DNA of 47,912 nt from CAKZYD01 sp039814715 (GTDB taxonomy: Bacteria; Pseudomonadota; Alphaproteobacteria; Sphingomonadales; CAKZYD01), in assembly GCA_039814715.1 (NCBI GenBank), contig JBCCAR010000025.1, forward strand, positions 1-47,912, read 5' to 3'. The position numbers and the translations under genes were made by a program. The notes beneath the pieces were generated by a model. It had not been told where the DNA came from. It was given only the letters and a program-made list of their open reading frames with translations, and made no database searches. Below are positions 1-8,399 of this stretch, one piece after another (position 1 is the first letter of the stretch; the number at the start of each line of letters is the position of its first letter).

Positions 1-864
1 CGTCTGCTCACCCATGCCGTCATAGCGCCCGGCCATGATGGCTGGCTTGATGAAATAGACCGGGTCCATGAAGAACTCAAACCTGATGGCTGGAAGGGCT
101 ATAGCGTGGGCGAACCTTTTAGTCCGTCAGACCGGCGCTACCGCCTAGATGATGAGGCGCTGATGTATCCGGCATATGAAAAGCTGGTGAAGGCAGGCGT
201 TAAAAACCTGTGCATTCACAAAGGCATTCTGCCTGCAAATGCAGATGAGATCATGCCAGGCGCGCAAGCGTTTGCGAAAGTGGACGATGTCGGTAAAGCA
301 GCTAAAGATTGGCCTAATCTCAATTTCATTATTTATCATGCAGGCTATCGTACAGTCCCCCAGCCGACGGGACCTGAATTACAGCGCTTTGAAGAGACTG
401 GCCGCATTGATTGGGTGAGCGATCTTGCTGCCATTCCAAAGGCGTACGGGGTGTCAAACGTCTACGCCGATATTGGCGCGTCCTTCGCCTTTACGGTCCT
501 AACGCATCCGCGTCTCGCTGCTGGTATGCTTGGCACCTTAATTCAGGGCCTTGGGGCGGATAAAGTATTTTGGGGCACGGATTCCGTTTGGTACGGGTCA
601 CCCCAATGGCAGATTGAAGCCCTGCGCCGCTTAAAAATGCCAGAAGACCTACAGCAACGCTTTGGCTTTGCAGATCTGGGGCCGGGGGATGGCCGACTAA
701 AAGAGGGCATATTAGGCCTGAATGCAGCACCGTTCTACAACATCGATCCCGCCGATTACAAAACTGACGCTGTCAAAGATGACATGCTGAGCCAAATCAA
801 CGCGCACTACTTGAAAAGCGGCGGCGGTCCCGATCATAAACCCTTCGGCTATGGAGCAATATAA
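1..864 (+). CDS. Amidohydrolase_2 family enzyme, 5' end cut by window edge
   Basis: The frame is open from base 1, so the N terminus lies outside the window; an internal ATG at 106 is not the true start. The fold is the metal-dependent TIM-barrel amidohydrolase_2 family (relatives include ACMSD and gamma-resorcylate decarboxylase). Visible signs are a probable metal or active-site His in CIHKG, a second His in IIYHAG and a late Asp in WGTDSVWYG, in the order expected for the family. Members hydrolyse or decarboxylate small carboxylic or aromatic acids; the substrate here is unknown. The stop codon overlaps the ATG of the next gene (SDR dehydrogenase) by one base, so the two are translationally coupled and probably act in one catabolic route. 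The family call is firm, the reaction is not. Confidence 0.85.
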   Translation, partial: RLLTHAVIAPGHDGWLDEIDRVHEELKPDGWKGYSVGEPFSPSDRRYRLDDEALMYPAYEKLVKAGVKNLCIHKGILPANADEIMPGAQAFAKVDDVGKAAKDWPNLNFIIYHAGYRTVPQPTGPELQRFEETGRIDWVSDLAAIPKAYGVSNVYADIGASFAFTVLTHPRLAAGMLGTLIQGLGADKVFWGTDSVWYGSPQWQIEALRRLKMPEDLQQRFGFADLGPGDGRLKEGILGLNAAPFYNIDPADYKTDAVKDDMLSQINAHYLKSGGGPDHKPFGYGAI

Positions 865-1604
865 TGCTTGACCAAAAAGTCATCTTTGTCAGTGGCGCAG
901 CCAGCGGTATTGGGCGCGCGGCTGTTACCTTGTTTCGCGCTTATGGCGCCTTGATCATTGCAACAGACATCGATGCTGCGGGCTTGGAAAGCCTTCGCAG
1001 TGATAGCGTCTTTACGCAGGTGACTGATATCGCCGATAGCATGCAAGTGGAGACAGCGCTGTCCAGTGGTCTAGATCGTTTTGGCCGCCTGAATGGTGCT
1101 TTTAACAACGCTGGCACCGAAGGTATGGGCGGTAAAATGATGCCCATGACTGACTATCCAACGCAGGAGTTTGAACGCGTAAGCCGCATCAATGTGGGCG
1201 GCCTGTGGCATTGCCTGAAAGCGCAGTTGGCGCATCTGTCAGCGGGCTCTGCAATCGTGAATACGTGTTCCGTAATGGGGTGGCGCGGCGCGCCGGGTTT
1301 GTCCGCCTATGTGGCTTCAAAACATGCAGTTGCTGGTTTAACCCGCACAGCTGCACTGGAAGTGGCGGGCCAGAAAATCCGCGTCAATGCCGTGCTGCCG
1401 GGCCCCATTGAAACGCCTATGCTGACAGACCGGGGCTTTAAAACAAACCCGGAGTTTCGCGACTTTGCAGAACAATCCAACCCAATGCGGCGTCTGGGGA
1501 CAGCAGAGGAAGTGGCGGAAGCAGCAGCTTGGCTGTTGAGCGATAAGTCAAGCTATGTCACCGGACACCTTCTTGCAGTCGATGGCGGACTGGGCGCCGC
1601 ATAA
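864..1604 (+). CDS. Short-chain dehydrogenase/reductase (SDR)
   Basis: This 246-residue protein is a classical SDR. The N-terminal Rossmann motif SGAASGIG binds NAD(P); NNAG follows near residue 75; the catalytic set is Ser in SVMGW, then YVASK (Tyr-xxx-Lys); and the C terminus has the usual VTGHLLAVDGG. The Asp after the second strand (ATDID) suggests NAD rather than NADP. Length is normal for the family. It starts inside the stop codon of the amidohydrolase gene, so the two are co-translated. It probably oxidises a hydroxyl group on the product of, or substrate for, the upstream hydrolase. The substrate cannot be read from sequence. Confidence 0.92.
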   Translation: MLDQKVIFVSGAASGIGRAAVTLFRAYGALIIATDIDAAGLESLRSDSVFTQVTDIADSMQVETALSSGLDRFGRLNGAFNNAGTEGMGGKMMPMTDYPTQEFERVSRINVGGLWHCLKAQLAHLSAGSAIVNTCSVMGWRGAPGLSAYVASKHAVAGLTRTAALEVAGQKIRVNAVLPGPIETPMLTDRGFKTNPEFRDFAEQSNPMRRLGTAEEVAEAAAWLLSDKSSYVTGHLLAVDGGLGAA

Positions 1605-1621
1605 AGCACAGCTAGTTCCAT

Positions 1622-1658
1622 AAAAAAACGCAGCGCCCTGGGCAAACAGGGGCTGCGC
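1622..1658 (-). terminator. Rho-independent terminator of the TonB receptor gene
   Basis: A GC-rich stem (CGCAGCGCCCTG pairing with CAGGGGCTGCG, one mismatch) is followed, reading the minus strand, by seven T residues (A run at 1622-1628 on the plus strand). It lies about 45 bases beyond the stop codon of the minus-strand TonB receptor. The plus side lacks a T run, so it should act mainly for the minus strand. Confidence 0.75.
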
Positions 1659-1703
1659 TTAGGAAAGCGGCATTGATCAGGGGAGAGTGAGGCCGCTTAA
1701 CCC

Positions 1704-3908
1704 TTAAAAGTTCACGTTGATCGAGACAGAAAATTCCCGCGGCAGCCCTATCTGGGAGTATGCGACGCCCTGTGCTGCAAGTGCATCCTGGCCGAAGGTG
1801 AAGTATTCTTTATCGAGCAGGTTTTCTGCAGCAAACGCGATCGTGTAGCGCTCGCCGGGATCGCTATAGGCGATGCGTGCGTCTACAATCGCGTAGCCAC
1901 CCTGGCTTTCGAGCGGCAGGTTGAAGGGCGAGAAAAACACTTCAGATTGGTAGCGAACATCCACACGCGGGGTCACCGGTCCCCATTTCGTTTCGATATC
2001 GTAGCTCAAACCGCCAGCCACAGTCCATTTGGGGCTAAAGGGTAAGCGATTGCCTTCCATAATACCGGCAAACGGATCGACGTCAGTGAATTCGCTTTCG
2101 GTAAAACCAATGGCCAGTGTGGCGAGCAAGCTCTGGATCGGCGCAGCAGTGAGCTCCAGTTCGAACCCGTATAGCTCTGCATCACCAGCATTGGCGACGC
2201 GGAACTGTACGTCTGGGTCCGAAATTGTCTGCTGGATACCCTTGTATTTGGAATAAAACACGGTTGCATTGACGCGCAACCGGTCCTCCAGCAAGTCAGA
2301 TTTCATGCCCAGCTCAAACGCGTCATTCGTATCAGGCGCATAGGTGGGCACCCGCGTGTTAGGCGCGATGAGCCGTCCGTTAAAGCCGCCAGAGCGGAAG
2401 CCCTTGGAATAGCTCGCAAAGAACAGTAAGTCCTCATTGGGTTTGTATTCGAGCCCTACTTTCGGCGTGAATTTCGAGAAATCCAAGCTGTCTGCGAGGC
2501 CGGTTACGAATGGTACGATAATGGTCCCGTCTTCCAAAGCAAATGCCTGGGTGGTTAGGATGTCCTTATCTTCCCACGTTTGGCGGCCGCCAGCGGTGAA
2601 GGAGAGTTGGTCAGTGATCTTGAAGTTGGCCTGCCCAAACAAGGCGTAGCTGGTGGTGTCCTGGTCGTTGTCTTGAAACCACGCGACGCACGGGCCAGAG
2701 CGTGGTTGTACGCCCATGAATACGTCTGCGGTAACGGGCGCAAAGCACAAATTCTGCACTTGCCTGGCGCTTTCTTCAAAATAATAAGCGCCAACGAGCC
2801 ATTCCAGCCGGTCTTCAAACGCTGCGCCGATGAACTGAAATTCTTGGCTGAACTGGCTTTGATCAATGTCAGAGACTTGATCATAAAGCCGAAACAGGGT
2901 GCCGTCGTTATCTGAATGCGTCACGCCTTCTAGGGCGCGGTAGGCGGTGATCGACTTGACCGTCATAAAGTCAAGGTCGTAACTGACCGTACCAGACAGC
3001 CCCCAAATGTCTAAATCGTTTTCCGGCGGCGTTGATTGAAATGTGGTGTAGAAATCATCCGACGTATCAGCGCCAAAATCGGCTGGAAAGAATGGCAGCG
3101 GCACAAAAGCTCGGTTGATCACAGGGTTAGCGCTGCCGCGGTCGCGTAGATAGTCAGCCTGCAGCGTTACATCCAATTTCTCATTGGGGGCGAATAAAAC
3201 GGCGACTTTTCCGCCCAAGCGGTCAACATTAGCAAAGCGTGCCTGGTCAGATTGGCGGACCGATTGACCATCTTGCTGCCTATACAAGCCTGTCGCGCGC
3301 ACTGCGACAGTATCGCCAACGGGGACATTAATGGCCGCGTCCAAATCCACCCTGTCCCGGCTGCCATAGACAAAGCGGCCGTTGCCAGAAACCTCATCCA
3401 ATTGCGGGCCTTTGGAGACGACGCTGATTGCCCCGCCCAGTGTATTGCGGCCAAACAGAGTGCCCTGCGGCCCGCGCAGAACTTCCACGCGCTCAAGGTC
3501 GCCTGTATCAAGCAGCGCGCCGACGGTCCGGCCTAAATACACACCGTCATAATAAACGCCCACACCGGGATCGTTCGTGACAATAAAATCAAACTGGCCA
3601 ACGCCGCGTACGAAAAAGTTGGCATCGGAAGACCCTTGCGGCCCGTTGGTTGCCGTGAGGTTCGGTACGAAGGCAGCCAAATCCCCGATAGTATCAATAC
3701 TGCGCTTTAAAAGCGTGTCGCCGGAGACGGCTGTGATGGCGATGGGCGCTTCTTGTATGCTCTCCGGTCTTTTTTGAGCGGTAATGATAATCTCTTCTAA
3801 GCCGACAATCTCAGACGATTGCGCAATTGCCGCCGACGCGGTGGTCAACATCAGGGCAGTGGTTAGCGCCAATACACCCCCAAGGTTGTTTACATTTCTA
3901 GAGCGCAT
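1704..3908 (-). CDS. TonB-dependent outer-membrane receptor
   Basis: This 734-residue receptor has an N-terminal signal peptide ending near AAIAQ (about residue 30), a TonB-box-like EEIIITAQKR segment, a plug domain (about 50-160, with VEVLRGPQGTLFGRNTLGG typical of the family) and a 22-strand-type barrel ending in SINVNF with terminal Phe. It should import a scarce or large ligand using TonB energy. It resembles the sphingomonad/alphaproteobacterial receptors often found beside catabolic genes rather than a clear siderophore receptor. The start is supported by GGGGAG just upstream. It diverges from a SnoaL-like gene across a region with two inverted repeats and ends in a terminator facing the SDR gene. 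Ligand unknown. Confidence 0.93.
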   Translation of the reverse strand: MRSRNVNNLGGVLALTTALMLTTASAAIAQSSEIVGLEEIIITAQKRPESIQEAPIAITAVSGDTLLKRSIDTIGDLAAFVPNLTATNGPQGSSDANFFVRGVGQFDFIVTNDPGVGVYYDGVYLGRTVGALLDTGDLERVEVLRGPQGTLFGRNTLGGAISVVSKGPQLDEVSGNGRFVYGSRDRVDLDAAINVPVGDTVAVRATGLYRQQDGQSVRQSDQARFANVDRLGGKVAVLFAPNEKLDVTLQADYLRDRGSANPVINRAFVPLPFFPADFGADTSDDFYTTFQSTPPENDLDIWGLSGTVSYDLDFMTVKSITAYRALEGVTHSDNDGTLFRLYDQVSDIDQSQFSQEFQFIGAAFEDRLEWLVGAYYFEESARQVQNLCFAPVTADVFMGVQPRSGPCVAWFQDNDQDTTSYALFGQANFKITDQLSFTAGGRQTWEDKDILTTQAFALEDGTIIVPFVTGLADSLDFSKFTPKVGLEYKPNEDLLFFASYSKGFRSGGFNGRLIAPNTRVPTYAPDTNDAFELGMKSDLLEDRLRVNATVFYSKYKGIQQTISDPDVQFRVANAGDAELYGFELELTAAPIQSLLATLAIGFTESEFTDVDPFAGIMEGNRLPFSPKWTVAGGLSYDIETKWGPVTPRVDVRYQSEVFFSPFNLPLESQGGYAIVDARIAYSDPGERYTIAFAAENLLDKEYFTFGQDALAAQGVAYSQIGLPREFSVSINVNF

Positions 3909-3926
3909 CCGATTTTCTCCCCTTTC

Positions 3927-3945
3927 AGCGCCGCATATTGGCGCT
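3927..3945. promoter_or_regulatory. Inverted repeat AGCGCC-N7-GGCGCT, putative operator
   Basis: A perfect 6-base dyad with a 7-base AT-rich centre lies 18 bases upstream of the TonB receptor start codon, where a repressor could block transcription or translation. A related CGCC-N7-GGCG dyad lies at 4008-4022. The regulator is not known. Confidence 0.4.
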
Positions 3946-4007
3946 TTGTTCTCTCATCGCAGCATTTCAACAAGTGGGGCCGAAGCTGTAATAACTTCCG
4001 CTCATAT

Positions 4008-4022
4008 CGCCATGAATTGGCG
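4008..4022. promoter_or_regulatory. Inverted repeat CGCC-N7-GGCG, second putative operator
   Basis: It shares the CGCC-N4-ATTGGCG pattern with the dyad at 3927-3945 and lies in the same divergent promoter region, 81 bases away (start to start). This fits a regulator with two sites between the receptor and SnoaL-like genes, but a short dyad can occur by chance. Confidence 0.3.
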
Positions 4023-4092
4023 GCATCTGCGCTGCGCCTGCCATCAAATCACCTGCATGGATACGGCGTGCGACAACAGGATGTGCCCGGCG

Positions 4093-4980
4093 ATGAGATC
4101 AATAAAGACCCTGCTTGAAGATCAAATTCTGCGCGTATGGGGCCGCGGCGACACACATCTCGTTGATCAAAATTATGCGCCAAATGTGAACGATCACATG
4201 CCCTTACCCGGACAGACTTTTAGCTTGGAAGCGCTGAAAAAAGTGGTTGAAGATTTCCGTATCGCCTTTCCAGATTTGACCATGCATTTGGATGGAACGC
4301 TGTCGGCTGGCCCCATGGGTATGGATTTCTGGACGCTAAACGGCACCCATTCTGGCCCCCTTTTTGGGCTTGAGCCAACCGGTAAACGCGTTCGCTTCAG
4401 CGGCATGGATATGGTCAAAGTATCGAGCGGCAAGGTAACAGACCTTTGGCATGTTGAAGAACTCGGGCCGATGTTTACGCAAGTCGGCGCACCCATGCCG
4501 CCATTCAAGCCAGCGTTTGATGCCCCAATTGCGCCAGTACAAACGTATCTTGCCAATGCGCAAGACGCGCGCAATCACGCCCTGCGCGATCTTGCAGAGC
4601 GTCATATCGTCGGGATTTGGGCGCAGTGCGATCCTGCCTTAGCGCGGGACATGTATACGCCAGACGTCAAAGACATGCAGCCTGCGCCAAACCAAAGGCC
4701 AGGTGTGGAAGGCATCATCGATGTTCTACTATGGTTACGCAAAGCGGTCCCAGACCTTGAAATGCACATTCAAACCTACCTTATCGATCCCCCTTATGCG
4801 GCGGACCGATGGATTATGACTGGCACTCATACTGGCGCTCCGCTTTTTGGGATTGAGCCAGCAGGCAAAACCTTCTGGATGAATGGCATGGACGTGATCC
4901 ACGTCACGCAAGAAGACCGCATTGATGCGGTGTGGCATGTGGAAGAAATGTGGCAATTGGCCGGACAGCTAAAGCGTTAG
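4093..4980 (+). CDS. Tandem SnoaL-like (NTF2-fold) protein
   Basis: The protein holds two copies of a SnoaL-like polyketide-cyclase/ester-cyclase domain. The repeat is easy to see: GTHSGPLFGLEPTGK then WHVEE in the first half, and GTHTGAPLFGIEPAGK then WHVEE in the second. SnoaL-like proteins are small cone-shaped barrels that catalyse aldol-type cyclisation, isomerisation or hydrolysis, and many are uncharacterised. No signal peptide is seen, so it is likely cytoplasmic. The start is uncertain: the frame extends upstream, with ATG codons also at 4057 and 4081; 4093 was chosen because the domain begins directly after it, giving 295 residues. It diverges from the TonB receptor and converges on a porin-like gene. 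Function unassigned. Confidence 0.8.
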   Translation: MRSIKTLLEDQILRVWGRGDTHLVDQNYAPNVNDHMPLPGQTFSLEALKKVVEDFRIAFPDLTMHLDGTLSAGPMGMDFWTLNGTHSGPLFGLEPTGKRVRFSGMDMVKVSSGKVTDLWHVEELGPMFTQVGAPMPPFKPAFDAPIAPVQTYLANAQDARNHALRDLAERHIVGIWAQCDPALARDMYTPDVKDMQPAPNQRPGVEGIIDVLLWLRKAVPDLEMHIQTYLIDPPYAADRWIMTGTHTGAPLFGIEPAGKTFWMNGMDVIHVTQEDRIDAVWHVEEMWQLAGQLKR

Positions 4981-4996
4981 AGTATCTTGGCTGCCG

Positions 4997-6151
4997 TCAC
5001 AGTTGCCAACCGAGCTCAATGCGTAAACCGATCGCGAGCGCATTTTTTATACCGGGGTCGGCCGACGGGTTGAGAATATACTGAACATTGGGCTGTGCGC
5101 GCAGCCAATCTGTCAGGCGCGCGGAGTAGGTGAGTTCTATATTCCATTCAGCGCGTTCAACGCGGCGTGCGTTTTGGAAGTCAGTTGAGGTGAATGCGGC
5201 TGCGAATGCGATGCCCAGGATGTCTTTTGAGCGTGCCTTAATGGGGCCCGTGAGCGTTAAGCCCGCCCCCATGAAGTGGTTGAATGGATTAAACCGGCGG
5301 TCACCTTGGCCATAGCGAAAAAAACCCGCAAGGCTGCGCTCGCTGTAGGCAGCGCTTCGCCAAAGCTGATGTTCGCCGCGAATATACCATCCCTTATTTC
5401 CATCACCCGCCCGGCCATCAAAGTCTTCAAATTCAGCAGTGTAGCGCCAATGGCCAAAGAGGAGTTTGCCATCCAGCAGCGGCGCTTCAAGTTCGGCGAC
5501 CATGAGCGCGCCATCGCCGCCGCCCAGCAAAATGGCGGTATCGTCCAAGTCATCAGGATTGCCGGGCACGCCGTCGAATATTGCAATGCGCGCTGCCCAG
5601 CCACTGTCATGAATATATTGGACGCGGGCGCCCAGGCTTGTAATGGGGAAAATAGAAGGTCCGTTTCGCCCTGAAAAGCCTAAAACAGTGCCGACGCCGT
5701 GCGCAGATTGAATGAAAACATCTGCACTCTCGAGCACGTCAAATTCTGAATTGAGGTCATAAAGCCCAAACTTGAAAGAAGCGCCGCCGCCAAAGTCTTG
5801 CTCGATCCATGCTTCGTAAAGCCGGGCGGCTTCGACAGGTGCTTCAATATTTGAAGCGGTTTGATAGTCGCCAGCAGCATTTGTGAGGACATTACCGTTA
5901 TTATAGAGGCCGTAGAGCCATAGCGAAGCTCCATTCCATCCAGCGGCGTCTTCCAAATCCACGGCCAAGGTTAAATCGACATTGTCGAGGTAGCGTGCAT
6001 CATCGCTAATCCCGCCGTCGACCACGCTCCAAACCTCTGCGGTGTAAACCGCATCTAGCCTCCACGGTTTGTCCTGCGCGAGAGCGGCGACGGGGGATGC
6101 GAGCAGGGTTGCTGGGATAAGCCGCGCAAAGAAAGCGAACGAAGACGTCAT
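4997..6151 (-). CDS. Outer-membrane porin-like barrel (OprB/carbohydrate-selective type)
   Basis: The start was set at the ATG at 6151, which gives a clean signal peptide (MTSSFAFFARLIPATLLASPVAALAQ region). The longer open frame upstream looks untranslated. The mature part is rich in aromatic and Asp/Gly turns and alternates as in a beta-barrel, with sections such as FKFGLYDLNSEFDV and a final IGLRIELGWQL. These resemble carbohydrate-selective OprB porins, whose members let sugars or other small solutes cross the outer membrane. Length (384 residues) fits an OprB-like barrel. The gene is transcribed away from YeiH and converges on the SnoaL-like gene. The substrate is not shown by sequence. 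Confidence 0.72.
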   Translation of the reverse strand: MTSSFAFFARLIPATLLASPVAALAQDKPWRLDAVYTAEVWSVVDGGISDDARYLDNVDLTLAVDLEDAAGWNGASLWLYGLYNNGNVLTNAAGDYQTASNIEAPVEAARLYEAWIEQDFGGGASFKFGLYDLNSEFDVLESADVFIQSAHGVGTVLGFSGRNGPSIFPITSLGARVQYIHDSGWAARIAIFDGVPGNPDDLDDTAILLGGGDGALMVAELEAPLLDGKLLFGHWRYTAEFEDFDGRAGDGNKGWYIRGEHQLWRSAAYSERSLAGFFRYGQGDRRFNPFNHFMGAGLTLTGPIKARSKDILGIAFAAAFTSTDFQNARRVERAEWNIELTYSARLTDWLRAQPNVQYILNPSADPGIKNALAIGLRIELGWQL

Positions 6152-6359
6152 GAAAGCTTTGATATCGTGATAAAGCTGTTCCTCGCCACACTTAATATCG
6201 CAGACCGTATGCGCTCGCTGCGCGTTTTCGATAAGCAACTGGTGCACCATAGGCGCGAAAAGTGCGGGCGCGGCGGACCCTATTAAACTCTGCCAGGCCA
6301 GAGTGTGTGCCGCCAAGTGCTAGCCGGTTCCGGCCCAAAACCATCTATAAGAAAGTACT

Positions 6360-7448
6360 TTACAGCAAGGTTGCCGCTATCACGGATAAGCCAAGAGCTG
6401 TAAGCGAAGTCAACACAATGGGCCCAAAACTCTGCCATCCATGGGCCAACAAGCCGGCCAGATTGGATTTTATTGCTGCGGCAATCACCGCCATTAAAAG
6501 ACAGCCTTTGGACGCGGCGCTGCCAATTTCGATGATGGGCGGCGGGATTTCTAAAGCTGTATTGAGCGCGACGACACACACGAACCCGGCAATAAACCAA
6601 GGGACCGCTTGTTTCAGCGTCGGCCGTGCGAGCGCGCCTGATTGGCTATCGCCGCCCCATAGGTTCAAACCGACTGCCGTTAAAATCAGCACTGGTGCCA
6701 GCAGCGCGACGCGCGACAGCTTGACCACCGTTGCCGTTTCTCCAGCGGCAGCAGAAAACGAAAAACCGCCGCCAATCGCTTGGGCAACATCGTGGATTGA
6801 GGCCCCTAACACAAAGCCAGCCTGCTGATCCGTCAAACCCATCGAGCTGGCGATGATGGGATAAAACGTCATGGCAAAGGCGCTCGATAGCGTGACGCCA
6901 AGCACGACAAGGGTGAATTGCGCTTGCTCAACCCGGTGTTTGCCAATCAAGCCCCACATGGCCAGTGCAGCTGAAATGCCGCAAATGGCGGTTGCGCCGC
7001 CAGTGAGAAGACCGAGATAGACGCTTTGCTTGAACAGTTTGGCACTCAGCAGCCCGGCGGCGATAACGCAGGCCATGATACAGATGATTGCCAAAAAAGG
7101 TGCAATCCCAAGCCCTATGATGCCGCCAATTGTGACGCGAAGGCCAATGAGAACGATGCCGCAGCGCAGCAGGGTTTGGGAGGCGAAATCGAGACCTGTC
7201 GATAGCTTTGGTTGGCTATGTACAAAGTTGAGCGCCAGCCCAATGAAAAGCCCCATTAAGATAACAGGAAAGCCATAATGCTCGCTCAGCCAAAGCGCTG
7301 CCAGTGCGGCAATCCCCACCAGCACAAGCCCCGGCAGCACAGACGCGGCGTTTTTATGCTGGGCCTGTTCTGACAGCTGCAGTTCGCCATAAAGATCTGC
7401 GGCGTATAAGTTGGCGCTGTCTTTGCGAGGGCTTGGTTTATTGATCAT
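6360..7448 (-). CDS. YeiH-family putative sulfate exporter (UPF0324)
   Basis: This 362-residue integral membrane protein has about ten hydrophobic helices after a roughly 30-residue polar N terminus. Family-like sections include GIVLIGLRVTIGGI, LTGGATAICGISAALA and SIHDVAQAIGGG. The family (YeiH, Cons_hypoth698) is annotated as putative sulfate exporters because members occur with sulfonate-degradation genes; direct transport evidence is thin. The locus also holds a UDP-sulfoquinovose synthase 2 kb to the right, so a sulfur-related role is possible but not shown. It lies downstream of the two deacetylase-fold genes on the same strand with a 36-base gap and may be in their operon. Confidence 0.8.
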   Translation of the reverse strand: MINKPSPRKDSANLYAADLYGELQLSEQAQHKNAASVLPGLVLVGIAALAALWLSEHYGFPVILMGLFIGLALNFVHSQPKLSTGLDFASQTLLRCGIVLIGLRVTIGGIIGLGIAPFLAIICIMACVIAAGLLSAKLFKQSVYLGLLTGGATAICGISAALAMWGLIGKHRVEQAQFTLVVLGVTLSSAFAMTFYPIIASSMGLTDQQAGFVLGASIHDVAQAIGGGFSFSAAAGETATVVKLSRVALLAPVLILTAVGLNLWGGDSQSGALARPTLKQAVPWFIAGFVCVVALNTALEIPPPIIEIGSAASKGCLLMAVIAAAIKSNLAGLLAHGWQSFGPIVLTSLTALGLSVIAATLL

Positions 7449-7484
7449 TTTGCGAGCGCATGGATAAGAGCATCGTTGATCCTT

Positions 7485-8399
7485 TTAAGGCTGCTGCGCT
7501 TTCCAGCGCTCGCAAATCTGCGAGCCGGTTGCCATCCATAGGTCAGCGCGCTGCGCAAGTGCACTTAGTACGTCCCGCAGGAACTTGATGCGGAAGGGCT
7601 GGCCGATGATGTAGGGCGTCAGCGCCACGTGCAAGATGCGTCCGCCATGGGTTTGGGCTTCGCGTGATAGCCAATCGGCCGCGCCTATGATCTGCTGGGT
7701 CCAAATCTCTTCATCTTGGCCTAGCGCCGTAAGGCATTTGCGGTCTTCCAGCTCATCGGTGTAGGGCATCGCGATGGGGCCATCGTTCATGGCAAATGGC
7801 ATGTCGTCGTTGCCCCAATCGGCGGTCCATTCGAGCCCCGCCGCCTTTAGCAGGCTCAGTGTGTTATCGCTTTGGCCGCGCCCGGGTGACATCCACCCTT
7901 TCGGGCGCATGCCATAACGTTCCCAGGCTTCCATGCAGCTATCTATTTGGCGTTTTTCTTGCGCATCATCCATGCCGCCATAGTGGATGGCATTCATATC
8001 TTCGCCCAAGGCGGCGATTTCCCACCCGGCGTCTGTAATGTGCTCCACCAAGGCCGGCGCGCGCTGCACAAGCGCGCTGCTGACAAAGGACGTGACAGCG
8101 ATACCGGCTTTAGAAAGGGCGTCGATCATGCGGTAAACGGCCACGCGGTTCCCATAGTCGCGGGCAGTAAAAGTCCGGTAGTCGGGATGAGGCGTCACCA
8201 TATGGCCTGGCGCGCGGAAGGGCCCATCATTGGGCGTGAGCGGAAAGAACTCCAACGATACCGTCACCCACAGCGCAACAGATTTACCGTCCGGCCAAGT
8301 GACTTTCGGCTGCTCAAACAGGTTGGCGGCTGGATACAAGTCATGATCCATGCCTTTGCGGCGCATGGAATAGTCGAGATAGGAGCGGTCAAGCGTCAT
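7485..8399 (-). CDS. Polysaccharide-deacetylase-fold hydrolase (PuuE-like), copy 2
   Basis: The protein is a NodB-fold (polysaccharide deacetylase family) enzyme of about 304 residues. The ATG at 8399 is preferred over an upstream start because GGAGG sits just upstream; it overlaps the end of the preceding gene by 11 bases. It shares with its neighbour the N-terminal WPDGK..A.WV strand, a DYGNRV turn and a following Met-rich helix, and is a tandem paralog. The typical NodB metal Asp pair (TFDDG) is not obvious, placing it with the allantoinase-like PuuE or uncharacterised deacetylase group rather than chitooligosaccharide deacetylases. It may act on an amide of a small molecule or on an N-acetyl sugar. 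Substrate unknown. Confidence 0.8.
   Translation of the reverse strand: MTLDRSYLDYSMRRKGMDHDLYPAANLFEQPKVTWPDGKSVALWVTVSLEFFPLTPNDGPFRAPGHMVTPHPDYRTFTARDYGNRVAVYRMIDALSKAGIAVTSFVSSALVQRAPALVEHITDAGWEIAALGEDMNAIHYGGMDDAQEKRQIDSCMEAWERYGMRPKGWMSPGRGQSDNTLSLLKAAGLEWTADWGNDDMPFAMNDGPIAMPYTDELEDRKCLTALGQDEEIWTQQIIGAADWLSREAQTHGGRILHVALTPYIIGQPFRIKFLRDVLSALAQRADLWMATGSQICERWKAQQP

Noticed and set aside
2029..2915. Plus-strand frames inside the first TonB receptor gene
   Set aside because: Antisense to a conserved receptor; composition follows the codon pattern of the minus-strand gene.
4194..4574. Open frames on the minus strand across the SnoaL-like gene
   Set aside because: They are antisense shadows of a clearly coding plus-strand frame, with no domain signal or ribosome binding site.
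6262..6828. 188-residue plus-strand frame across the YeiH gene
   Set aside because: It lies antisense to a conserved membrane protein and has no recognisable family features.
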